Program-made: the position numbers and the translations under genes
Source of the DNA: Trema orientale
Taxonomy: Eukaryota; Streptophyta; Magnoliopsida; Rosales; Cannabaceae
Reading direction: 5' to 3'
Length of the DNA stretch: 64,000 nucleotides
Assembly: GCA_002914845.1 (NCBI GenBank)
Contig: JXTC01000391.1
Location: forward strand, 185,799 to 249,798
The notes under the pieces: generated by a model
What the model saw: the letters and a program-made list of their open reading frames with translations, nothing else
Databases searched by the model: none
Told to the model about the DNA's origin: nothing
Part shown: positions 49,085 to 61,100 of the stretch, in pieces
Layout of the letters: each line of letters opens with the position of its first letter
How positions within the stretch are numbered: position 1 is the stretch's first letter

Positions 49085-49186
49085 TATATATATATTTTAA
49101 GCTAGAATACGGCAACGAAGATCAGTTCCGACCATATAGACACAACAGCGTCTAATAGTGCATGTCTTCTTGCTTACACTTCTATT

Positions 49187-49371
49187 CATCTTGAGTTGAT
49201 CGGACACTTATCTAGACACAAAATTTCCAAAATTCAGTTTTAAAAAATTGCATCTTGAGTTGATCGGACACTTATCTCGATACAAAATTTCCAAAATTCA
49301 GTTTAAAAAAATTGTTATGATCGGACACTTATCTCAATACAAAATTTCCAAAATTCAGTTTAAAAAAATTG
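49187..49371. repeat. 64-bp tandem repeat, 2.9 copies
   Basis: Units start at 49187, 49251 and 49315 and share GATCGGACACTTATCT and AAAATTTCCAAAATTCAG. Confidence 0.92.
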
Positions 49372-49686
49372 CTATGAAAGTATCCTAAACCCCTTTTTTT
49401 TGGCTAAAAATTTTACTTCAGGGTCAAAAATTTGAAACAAGCTCACTAAATATATTTTTTATCCACTTATATCACAAAATACAGAGTTCTTTAGGAGCCG
49501 AAGTTGAGCACATTTGGGTTAAGCGTCCAAAGATATTTAGTCTGCATGTGACTAGTGTAAACGAGTGCGTGTTGCCTTATTTTGATATAACATAAGACAT
49601 ATTGTAAGAATGCTAACTATAGTCTGTCAAAAAGGCTTTTTTATCCCAAGTCCCGAGCTAAGCACGAGTCACATGACTTTTTACCT

Positions 49687-49766
49687 TGCGTTTTGGATAC
49701 TTATACCTATTTTTCAAAAAATATTGCGTTTTGGATACTTATACCTATTTTTCAAAAAATATTATC
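49687..49766. repeat. ~39-bp direct duplication
   Basis: TGCGTTTTGGATACTTATAC and the following CTATTTTTCAAAAAATAT occur twice in a row without visible change. Confidence 0.9.
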
Positions 49767-49879
49767 AAATTTATGACCTTTCAAAAATAATAAAAATTTC
49801 ATACGACTTTTTTAGGATATTTTTCTAAATATTTTGGGAGCTAGGCGGAATTTTAGTAAATAAGCCATCTTTTTTTATA

Positions 49880-50320
49880 CAAGAAATCACAAAAGTTTTT
49901 TGGAAACTAATTTAGTTTCCTATTAGCAGAATGTTATGCATGTAAGTAAATCACAGGAAACCATCCTGGAAACCAGTTTAGTCTCTTTTAGTGGAATGTC
50001 TTATACGTAAGTAAATCACAGGAAACCACGAACATTTCTTGAAAACTATTGTAGTTTCTTTTTTATAGAATGCCCTGTAGCTAAATAAATCACAGGAAAC
50101 CGTCGTGGTTTTCTTTTTGCAAAATGTTATGTAGCTAAATAAATTACAGGAAACCACGAAGATTTCCTGTGGTTTCGTTTAGCAGAATGGCCTGTAGTTA
50201 AGTATTAAGTAAATTACAAGAAACCAAGATAGTTTCCTGGAAACCATCGTGGTTTCTTTTTTTGTAGAATACCATGTAGCTAAGTAAATCATAAGAAACT
50301 ACGAAGGTTTCTACTTAATT
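49880..50320. repeat. ~80-bp degenerate tandem array
   Basis: Five to six units carry AGAATGTTATG or AGAATGCCCTG, GTAAATCACAGGAAACCA, and GTTTCCTGTGGTTTC-like words. GGAAACCA and its inverse alternate, so the array can form several small hairpins. Confidence 0.75.
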
Positions 50321-50721
50321 GTTATTGAATAATTTCATCGAGCATTTGCTGTGCAACAATTCCACTTCTAATAATTTTATACAATTTCATTAACCACGTG
50401 TTACTTCAAATACTTTTGTGTATTAGGGCATATATGAATATTAGATAAAAAAACGAAAACAATAAAAAAAATTTCAATTTTCAATACATCTCAGGTAAAA
50501 ATAACCAAGCAAATACCTCACAACTAATTCATCATCAGACAAATAAATAAGCCTCGACACTTTAGTTGTCTGTATTTCAAACAACAAAATTAAAGCTAAA
50601 GAAACCGAAAAAAAAAACTACAAAACAAAGGTCAAGCTCTTGGGTACCATTTACAATCTTGGAAGAAGAAGAATAAAAAGACCCATCAAGAAGGTCTTGA
50701 GAAATCAAAGACGTTGAATTC
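50321..50721. other. Spacer, no gene seen
   Basis: AT-rich sequence with no supported gene. Confidence 0.5.
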
Positions 50722-50850
50722 TCATAGCTTTGAATCAATACCCATTGACCTATCCTGATCGTCCTTGTACATGCTCATGACTTGGAGCGGAGAGCTTACA
50801 TCAGCTACCATTATTCGGGGCTTTACAGAGCTTCTTCTAAATTTTCCTAT
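50722..50850 (-). pseudogene. Possible terminal exon, unknown protein
   Basis: A minus-strand frame reads KFRRSSVKPRIMVADVSSPL, continues VMSMYKDDQDRSMGIDSKL and stops at 50722-50724. Its composition is protein-like and unlike the AT-rich surroundings. I do not recognise the family. No convincing splice acceptor precedes it, so it may be a captured gene fragment, perhaps from the same source as 51125-51350. Confidence 0.3.
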
Positions 50851-51124
50851 GCTTTTTTTTATCGAAAATGAGAGTAAACAAATAAATAAAGAAGTGAAAT
50901 CTTATTAGAAAGGAATAAAGAGTGCTCAGAAGAATCAATGTAATGGATACTTATCTCATTGCGTTAGGGAAAATCTCAAGTAATTCTCATGGCAAGAAAT
51001 GGGGATTTGAACTCAGAATTTTTTTTGGTTCTGAGTCCACCTAATTGAGTCGAACCAATGAGTCCTCACTTCAAGGTTTTGTTAAACAAAAATCATAAAA
51101 TTGGTTACTTGCCTCCTCGAGAGC

Positions 51125-51350
51125 TCAATGGTCCCAGACCAGAGAGTTGAAGTTATGCTCACAGAGGCCATGGATGTTAGCGATAAACTCCGAATCAATG
51201 GAGATATCTCCGGCGCCATGGAAAAGCATTTCGGTGGCAGCGTAGCAGCCTTGATAGGAATCGACGATCATCTCTTCTATGGCGTCGTGAGCGAATGTGC
51301 AAAATCCTTGAATTAAAAGCCGATCTTCTATTATTACTACGAGAAAAGGT
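51125..51350 (-). pseudogene. Possible gene fragment, unknown protein
   Basis: A minus-strand frame contains FAHDAIEEMIVDSYQGCYAA, then TEMLFHGAGDISIDSEFIAN, then IHGLCEHNFNSLVWDH and a stop at 51125-51127. The base composition is clearly richer in GC than the flanks, and the residues look like an alpha-helical protein. There is no ATG in frame at the beginning. An acceptor-like TTCAAG precedes the better part. No further exon is seen upstream. It is either a terminal exon of a broken gene or a fragment carried by a transposon. The family is unknown to me. Confidence 0.4.
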
Positions 51351-51359
51351 CCTATCACC

Positions 51360-53023
51360 GTGTAATCTATTTCTCGGTATTTTTCTTAAAAAACATACGT
51401 AAAACACAGAGGACTATATTTGTGGTAATATTTTACAAAACTCAATACTAGTTGTCTTTTTCCCTTTTACCTTTAAGTATGGGCTCCAGTAGATTTTTCA
51501 TTTTAAAAAAATGTGGTCGTTCTCCAATGAAGAGAGGAGCTAGATCGTAGAAATCACAGGTCCGTGATGAATAGCATTGCTCTTAGTCTATAAGTTTTTA
51601 TTCAACCGCGTCTCTATTTTTATGTTGAAAGTATTTTGTAACATTTTATATACGGTATCTAGTCTAAAGTTCAACCGGGGCAAGATTCACGTACCATACT
51701 AAATAATTAAAATTGGTTGCTATAATTTGCCACATTTATATCTTTTAGTGTACTTTTTGATAAAATAGCAAAAATGTACTTTGGGAAGCTATATTCTCAC
51801 CTTCAAGTGGCGTAAAAGCACTCCATTTTTCTTTTAAGAAAAATTATACATATTTATCACTAAGTGAAAAGACTAAACGTACAATGATTTACCCTTTAAT
51901 TTATAATTTTAATAATTCGTTTTTAATAATCACACCCCATCATAATAAAATTACGAACCATAAACTTTTGTGGGCAAAATTTTGAGGAAATTAAGGAAGA
52001 ATATGTTGATGAGTTGACAATTTCTATGAATCTGATTCACTATTTGTAAACCGAGAATTTGCATTGTTTTCTCTGAGATCGATATCATTTTTAAACCCAA
52101 GTACTTTCTTAATTTTCTCGTATCTTCATTTGGGCTGCGGTCAAGTCACAAAAAGAAAGAAAACCAACAATCCTTGTCATTCCTCATCTTTATCCTTTGT
52201 TTCCCTTTAAACTTTTTCCTAATTTTTTGTTTTTTTTAATTGATAGTTGGTCAATTCCCTCACGTACGCTGTCTTGGTAATTTGTCAGAGCAATGGCATG
52301 CTATCATTTCTTCCATGTTTGAATAATGAATAAAGCAGGGGATCCCAGAGAAGTTTCTGTTTTTTTTTTTTTTTTTTTCTCTCTCTAATATGAATAATAA
52401 GTTTGTGTTTTAGGAGCACGTACGTATTATAGAGAGATGCACTGTTTTAAATCGTTAGATCCAATTCAACGATTAAAAGATTAGTCCACATTGATGGGAT
52501 CGAAAGAATACACCCCTATTTTAGAATTCCTCGTTCATTTTATATTAAAATGGGGTGCCATTATGTCAAGATAGGTGCTAAAGTTGAGAAATAAATAAAA
52601 ATAATTAATTGGTACACAAGGTAAAGCCTATTTTAGTACTGATAGATGGTGCTTAGACTAAAAATACATTTTCTTAAATTTTTTTGCAGGGTTAGTTTAG
52701 ATCAATGATGCTTTTATGTCATTTGGGGTAGCAAATATAATCTCCGTTGTACTTTTGTGAAGGAAAAAAAATGATACATATTAAACACACAGAATTACAG
52801 AAAAATCAAATGAGAATCCCAAAGAACATTTTACAAAATTCAATCATGCATTAGCAGAATTCCATTGGATGAACCACTTTCCTGTTCCCACTTCCCACTG
52901 CTGGCTTCTAATCACCAAGAACTCGCCCTTTCTTTCAGCCCCCTATTTCTATTTACAGAACAACAAAGTTCAAAGAAAAATGGAAGCAAATAACTTTGCA
53001 AATACCCAAGCCAAAACAACAAT
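51360..53023. other. Spacer and TTC5-like 3' flank, no other gene
   Basis: The last few hundred bases up to 53023 should hold the 3' untranslated region of the minus-strand TTC5-like gene. Nothing else is supported. A long T run lies at about 52359-52378. Confidence 0.5.
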
Positions 53024-55113
53024 CTATGGTTTATGTTGAGCAAAAATGGACGAATGCACCGCTTGTTGAGGAGACAGCGCCTTTCCATTCACAAGAACTT
53101 GTTCTATGAAATCCACACGAATCGAATTGAACTGGTAAATCTGGTACCATATGGACGGGAACAAAGTACAGACAACGTTAAAAAGAAGGAAAGCCCATTA
53201 CAGAGCAAGGATTTATTAAGCAAGAGAATGAGTAAAGCAAGCTCTGTGAACACAAATTTCCATGAAATTGTATAAAAACTAAGTGACAGAAGCAAGTACC
53301 TTTCCTTTCCAAGAAAAATCTACATGGCGATAAAAGGGTTCTAACAGTATAAGCTGATCTCCTTCTTTGATCTGAAAGAACAAGGTCAGGGTAGTTCCAA
53401 GATTAATTGATGTCCATAAGAAAACAGGACGTTTTGCTTTGTATTTATGAAGACCTCTGGACTATTCATGACTTGGTCAAAGGGCAAAATTTATTTGCTT
53501 GAATCTTAGCAAGAACGAATTTCCAATGTCTAGGTATGTAGTAAATATTTTGGCACACCAAAGTATTTAACAGCAAAAATGAGGTTGGCTTTACTCTAGT
53601 TCCATATGCAACCTTATCACTCAAAAAGAATGAAACAATCATATTTCTTGCCACATTTTTTTAATACAATAAGTTGTTGAAAGAAAAAAGGATAAGCTGC
53701 TGACTCTTACTGCATCATATCGTACGCCATACACTGATAGAACAAAACATGTTTTGTTTGAATCACAAATCAAATAGTACCTGCAAAAGAAAAGGATTAG
53801 GAAAACCACAAAAAAATAAAAAAAGAACATGGAACGCAATCCAGCTTCATAACAAGGTTACAAACACGAGGATAGTTGCAATACTAATATGAAGAACATG
53901 ACATGTATATTAAATAGGATTTTTGGCATGATTAGTCCCTGAATTTTTCGACGATTTGTAATGTATCCCCTGAACTTTTTTTTTTTGGCAATTAGGACTC
54001 TGAATTTAGAATTTTTTGCAATGTATCCCATGAACTTTTTTTTTTTGACAATTAGGACCCTGAATTTAGGATTTTTGGCATGATTAGCCCCTGAATTTTT
54101 CGTTGATTTGCAATTCATTCTTTAATTATTTAAAAATTTGAATTTCAAAACTATTTTTTCCCCTCCAAACTCCCATTTGTTATTTTTGTCTCTAAACCAA
54201 GTGAGATAACCATTATGTCCTTAAAAAATTTGCACATAACTCAGGGGATATATTGCAAATCAGCAAAAAATTCAAGGGCTAATCATGCTAAAAACCGTAA
54301 ATTCAAGGTCCTAATTGCCAAAAAAAAAGTTCAGGGGATACATTGCAAATCAACGAAAAATTGAGGGGCTAATCATGCCAAAAATCCTAAATTCAGGGTC
54401 CTAATCGCCAAAAAAAAAAAGTTCAGGAGATACATTGCAAATCATCGAAAAATTCAGGGACTAACCATGCCAAAAACCCTATTAAATATTCAGGTAAAGA
54501 ATACATGAGTGCTGTCAACTAAAGTACTTACAAAGGAGCGAGATGCTCATGTTTGATGAAGAATAGCACTTTTCCCACTATTGCGACTTCTTTGTTCAGA
54601 CCCTCCAACAGAAGATCTAAAGTACCTCTTCTATAAGAGGAATTTACTTATAGAAGAAAAGGGAACCAAAAGGAAATCAGTATCCCAAGGAAAAACAACA
54701 AAGCTCACGCTCATCCAAACTAAGAGTCAGAGCTTGCTTACAATTTAGTGTAGTCAGAGAAGATGCTATAGATGCAAGTCGTTTGGCTCTAGCATGTCCC
54801 TGTAAAAGGAACTTTTAAAGAACCACCCATATCTCTGAAGATGGAAACAGATTTATAACAAGAGAAGATATAGGATACTATAAACCTTAATTAGTGCCAA
54901 CCAGTATAACAAGACACATTATATTTTCAGTAAATGATAGTGATAGCATGACTGAAGAGTATCCATATTGAGAGAACGCCTTTTTAATGAATAAATAACA
55001 CCACAATGTAGCAATGCGTTTGATTTTACGATTTAGATACATTATTAGTAATTGGAATGCAGTTGTTAAATTTATTTATCAACAACGACATATAAATACA
55101 CACATAATTTGAG

Positions 55114-55158
<45 letters not shown>

Positions 55159-58100
55159 GGGGTGATGCATTACCAACAAATTATCTATCTTGTCAAGAAG
55201 ATAAACAATCTTCTGAACCTCCTCGGTAGCCTTGAGACCAGGATCCTTTACCGCAGCAGCTTCAAAGCCAGTGAGGGCTCTTTCATAGTTCTCCAGATAT
55301 TTGTTTACCTGTCACAGGGACTCAAAAGATTATTGTACAACATAAAACAGTTACTGAGCAATAATTTGCACATCAACACTAAAGTATTATTTGATATTAT
55401 AACTAGGGTTTTTGGCATTGTTTGGTCCCTATATTATTGGCAGAATGGCAAAATAGTCCCTGAGTTTTTTTTTTTTTGGCAATTAAGCCCTTAAGTTTTA
55501 AAATTTTTGGCAATTAAGTTCCTTTTGTTTATTAGTGTTAAAGTTTTCATGAAATTGAACATGTTTAAGTGAAAGAAATTAGTATTTCTTTAACAATAAT
55601 TAGTTTGGAAGGGAGATGGAAAGAAATTTTAAGAGAAATTTTAAAATTTTGTAATTTTTTATTTTTTTTAAATTTTTTATTTTTTAAAATTCTTTATATT
55701 ATATTATTAATTGTAATTAATTTTTAGTTATTTTCTTTCCAATTCCAACTAGTACTAGTAAAATATTAATTTTGACCTTCAAAAACCTTGTATGTGACTT
55801 GAAAATGCTCAATTACATTTAATATTATAACAATTACTTACAAAAAAGACTTAATTGCCAAAATTTTTAAACCATGGGGACTTAATTTCCAAATAAAATA
55901 ACTCAGGGACCATATTGCCAACCCCGAATAATATAAGGGCCATTCATGCCAAAAACCCTTATAACTATGTTTTTTTCTTAACAAAAATAATGAAAAGGAA
56001 AAAAGCTTCAGATCAACATAAGTCATGCCCCAACTTATATTAAAAACATAATCACTACCCAAACCATGAAAGCCCCATCTTGAGTTAAAGCTGCCACAAA
56101 GAGCAAGATAGTTTAGAAATAGCACTTCTCATATAAGGTTTATAACCAAGATAACCGAGACTTTATGATCATGGCAATAAAGTATATTGAAGAAAGATTA
56201 TATTGCCAAAGATGCCACCAACCGATAAGCACCTCGTGAAAGATTCTGGCAGGAACTACAACCCAAATACACAAGATACAAAATTAACATTGTGATAGAC
56301 CTCCAATGCGCTTCACATATGCTAGGAGAAAGAAATCGGGAGATGCAGCGCAAGAAGGTGGCTGCCAAGAAGCTGCGTAGAGTAATGTGGGCTAAGGGTA
56401 GAATTGGGCTAAGGAAACTCTAGAAGATTCAGAGTGTGGGGGGAAATGACGTCAGGGTTGTTAGTTTGTTAGAAGGTAATTTCTATATAGCTAGAGGGAA
56501 GAGTTAGTGAGGGGCATCTTTTTGGAATGGTATTGTAGAGCTTTGCTCTGGGAGAAGCCAGGTTCTCGAATTCCTGGATGAGTATTTCCTTATTTTCGTT
56601 CAATAAAGCTTGTTTAATTCCCTAATACTACAGAAATCCAGATCTGAGTTGCTATTGCTTACCAATTTGGTATCAGAGCACCCTCCTCCATCATGACGAT
56701 GACGACCCGCAGTAAGGGAGATGGTCGTTCTGACTCGACGGAGGATCCAGCTCAGTCCGATCGAGGCGTTTCACGGAACAAGTTCGAATCTCTTCGTGTC
56801 GAAGTCCAGAAACTTTCATCCCTCGAGCAGCACATCGCCCTCCTTACCGAACGTCTTCATCAGTTCCTTCCGCTCGACGCCTCTTCCACCCCGTCTCCCT
56901 CTTCGACGGCCGCGCCTTCCACTTCAGCTCCACCACCCAGAGCACCGGCCATCTCGTCTGCCGCCATCTCTGGGTTGACTGGCGGACCGTCCATCCACTT
57001 GGGGGGTAGTACCGAATTTCGCTTGCGCCGCCTGGAACTTCCGATTTTCAACGGTGAAAATCCGGATGGGTGGATACTTCGGGCCAATCGGTATTTCGCG
57101 ATTAACGGCATGACCGACGCCGATCGTCTCGAAGCCGTTGCGCTCTGTATGGAAGGTCCGGCTCTCTCGTGGTACCAGTGGGAGCATCGCCGTCGGCCTA
57201 TTCGGAGTTGGGTGGAATTTCAGTCTCTCCTCCTGGCCCGATTTCGCTTCGATATCGATCTCTCTTCTTGCCAACAATTACTCGCCATAAAGCAAGAAAC
57301 CACAGTGAAAGAATATTTAGAGCGTTTTGAGCTCTTGGCTGCTGCCCAGATCAATGTCTCGGAGGAGGTATTTGAGAGCATATTCCTCAACGGGTTGAAG
57401 GTCGACATCATGGCTGAAGTGTTAGTCATGGGCCCAGTGGGCCCGGATGGCATCATTAAAGCAGCCCAACTCGTAGAGAAGAAGCAGCATCTGCTGAAAT
57501 CGGGCCGTGGCCCGTTTCCACCACTAAACTCCCTCAAAGGTACCGCGACCATCCCTCTATCAAACCCAATTCCTTCATTACCCAAAACTACGAACCTTCC
57601 TTCTTCGGGTTCTTCCTCACCTTTCAGAACCAACTCCTTTCCGACGCCACCAACGCCACCCAAGCCAGGCCAACCTTTTCGCCGCCTAACAGAGTCAGAG
57701 ATTCAATCTCGCCGAGAGAAAGGGCTTCGTTACCGATGTGATGAGAAATACACTGTTGGCCATAAATGCAAACAGAGGCAACTCCATGTCCTTATGGTAC
57801 AAGATCTGGAGGCTGAAGACGACCCGACAACAGAAATTGATGATATCCAAGGGGAAGGTATACCATTGGGGGTAGCGGCAGAGCTGTCTATAAATTCGGT
57901 AGTGGGTCTGACCGAACCGCACACTATGCGCCTCCAAGGAATGATTCACGATCATAAGGTAACTGTTTTAATCGATTGTGGGGCTACACATAATTTTATC
58001 TCCCAAGATTTAGTCCAGCTTCTCAAATTGCCAGTGACCACTACACCGGCTAGTTATGGCGTTTCAATGGGGAACGGTCTCACGATTCAGGGCACGGGTA

Positions 58101-61100
58101 TATGTCACAGGGTACCTCTCTCTCTTCCGACTCTCGAAGTTGTGGAAGATTTTTTACCGCTGGATTTAGGTGGGACGGATGTGATCTTGGGAATGCAATG
58201 GTTAGAGTCCTTGGGTACCATGCAAGTGAACTGGCAGCAGCTCACCATGAAATTCACACTGGGGGACAGAGCAGTCACGGTGCAAGGAGAACCTAGCCTG
58301 ACCAAGTCCAAGGTATCTCTAAAGGCCATGATGCGCACAGTGGCCCACGAAGGGTCCGCTCTGTTACTGGAATTACGCCAGTCCGAAGGGACAACTCCAC
58401 CCTCGTCATCTCCATGTCCAGCACTAATTGCGAATGTGCTACTCCAATTCGAGGCTTTATTTGAAGCACCACAAGGGCTGCCTCCCCATCGCTCTCGGGA
58501 TCACGCTATTACCCTTCGCGAGGGTACCACTCCGATAAGTGTTCGACCATATCGCTACCCGCACAGCCAAAAGAATGAGCTAGAGCGCTTAGTTGGTGAA
58601 ATGTTGGCAGCAGGGCTTATACGGCCGAGTACTAGCCCTTTTTCAAGCCCCATTTTACTCGTTAAGAAAAAAGATGGGAGCTGGCGCTTTTGCGTCGATT
58701 ACAGGGCTCTCAACAGGGAAACGGTTCCCGACAAGTTCCCTATTCCAGTAATTGAAGAATTACTGGATGAGTTACATGGAGCTCAGTGGTTTACAAAGCT
58801 GGATTTACGTTCGGGATACCATCAGATAAGGGTCCGGCCACAAGATGTGCCCAAGACAGCCTTTCGAACCCATGAAGGTCATTACGAGTTCCTCGTGATG
58901 CCCTTTGGTCTCACCAACGCACCAGCCACATTTCAAGCAATCATGAATGACATCTTCAAGGCTTATCTGCGCACATTTGTTTTGGTCTTCTTCGATGACA
59001 TACTCATCTATAGCAGATCCCTAGAAGAGCATTCACGCCACTTGCAACTGGTTCTGCAGTTATTAGCCGACCACTCCTTAGTCGTCAATCAAAAGAAGTG
59101 TTTGTTTGGTCAACAAGAAGTCGAGTATCTTGGCCACATAGTGTCCAAGGAAGGTGTGTCCGCCGACCCCGCCAAGGTTTCCGCGATGCTGCACTGGCCC
59201 ATTCCACAAAACTTACGAGAGCTGCGTGGATTTTTGGGTTTAACAGGATACTACCGGAGGTTTGTTGCTGGATATGGTGTCTTGGCTCGGCCCCTGACGG
59301 ACCAACTCAAGAAAGATAATTTTGGGTGGTCAATGGAGGCGCAACAAGCCTTTGAGCAATTGAAACTTGCTATGAGTACCCTCCCGGTGTTGGCCTTGCC
59401 GGATTTCACCCAACCTTTTGAGTTGGAAACCGATGCATCTGGCTCTGGAATAGGAGCCGTCCTCATGCAACATAAACGACCTATTGCATTCTTTAGCCAA
59501 GGACTATCACCGTCTCATCGCTGTCGGTCGGTGTATGAGCGCGAACTAATGGCGATTGTTCTCGCGGTACAGAAATGGAGGCCTTATCTCTTGGGACAGC
59601 ACTTCATCGTGCGTACAGATCAGCGCAGCCTTCGGTATCTCCTCGAGCAGCGTCTAGTTGCCACGGAACATCAAAAATGGCTTACCAAGTTGATGGGGTA
59701 CGACTTTGAAATTCAATATAAGGCGGGACCTGAGAATAAAGCGGCAGATGCGTTATCTAGATTTCCGTTTTCTCCCTCCTTGGCAGCAATGATGGCACCA
59801 CAACTCTTGGACTTTGGAACCATCAAAGCCGAAGTATTAGCTGACTCTTTCTTGGCTAAGATATGGGAAGAATTGGAAAGGGATAATACTAGCCAACCCG
59901 GGTTTGTGATAAGGGAGGGATGCCTTTGGCATAAAGGCCGGCGGGTTCTAGCTGCCAATTCTTCCTTTATTCCACTCGTGCTTCGGGAGTACCATGATGG
60001 AGTCATCGGCGGCCAAGCCGAGGTTCTCAAGACATTTCAGCGGCTATCAGCTGATTGGTTTTGGATTGGCATGCGAAAATCAGTGCAACGGCATGTTGCT
60101 AATTGCTCAGTTTGCCAACAGCACAAGTCACTGACTACTTCCCCAGCTGGTCTTTTGCAACCTCTCCCTATACCAGAGAGAATTTGGGAGGACATTTCCA
60201 TGGATTTTGTGGAGGGCATGCCACGATCGGAGGGATTTGATACTATTTTTGTGGTGGTGGATCGCTTGACGAAATATGCTCATTTTGTTCCTCTCCGCCA
60301 TCCATTCACGGCTTCCACCGTTGCTGCCGCCTTCCTGAAGGAGATTGTTCGTCTCCATGGTTTTCCCGGGACTATTGTGTCTGACCGTGACAAAGTGTTC
60401 CTCAGTTCCTTTTGGACTGAGTTGTTCCGTCTCCATGGAACGGCCCTCCGCCGAAGCACCGCCTACCAACCCCAAACGGATGGGCAAACCGAGGTGGTCA
60501 ACCGTACTCTAGAAACTTATCTTCGCTGCTTTGCTAGTGACAAACCTCGCAAGTGGGTCCAATGGTTACCCTGGAGTGAATACTGGTACAATACCAGTTA
60601 CCATACCGCCACGAAAACCACCCCTTTTAAAGCCGTTTATGGTCGTGACCCCCCGCCATTACTTCGATTTGATATTGGAAGCACTTCTAATGCTCTCATC
60701 GAGCAACAGCTTCTTGATCGTGACGGGATACTTGATGAGCTGAAGCTTCACTTACATCGAGCGCAACAACGTATGACGAAATCCGCCAATAAACATCGCC
60801 GTGACTTGCAGTTCCAAGTGGGTGACCAGGTATATCTCAAACTTCGGCCATATCGGCAACTGTCTTTAGCTCGCCGACGCAATGAGAAGCTTTCCCCGAA
60901 GTATTTCGGCCCTTACTCAATCCTTGAAAAAAATTGGGGCAGTTGCATACCGTTTGGCGCTCCCAGACTCCTGTTCCCTGCATCCTGTTTTCCATGTCTC
61001 CTTGTTACGTCCAGCTGTTGGTCCTACTACTACTGTTCAACCCTTGCCACCTCTTCTTTCTAAGGACATGTTCTGGGAGGTCCAACCTGAACAGCTTTGT

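Noticed and set aside
50975-51065. tRNA-like B box (GTTCAAATCCCC) and A-box-like sequence on the minus strand
   Set aside because: Possible SINE fragment, but there is no clear 3' tail or boundary, and the boxes alone are weak evidence.
53033-53295. Short frames on both strands overlapping the last TTC5 exons
   Set aside because: The minus-strand exon frames with splice sites explain this DNA; the others are shadows.
55162-55494. 110-codon + strand frame
   Set aside because: It is antisense to a TTC5-like exon and runs into the foldback element; no family resemblance.
56860-57663. Minus-strand frames over Gypsy gag
   Set aside because: Shadows of the gag-pol reading frame.
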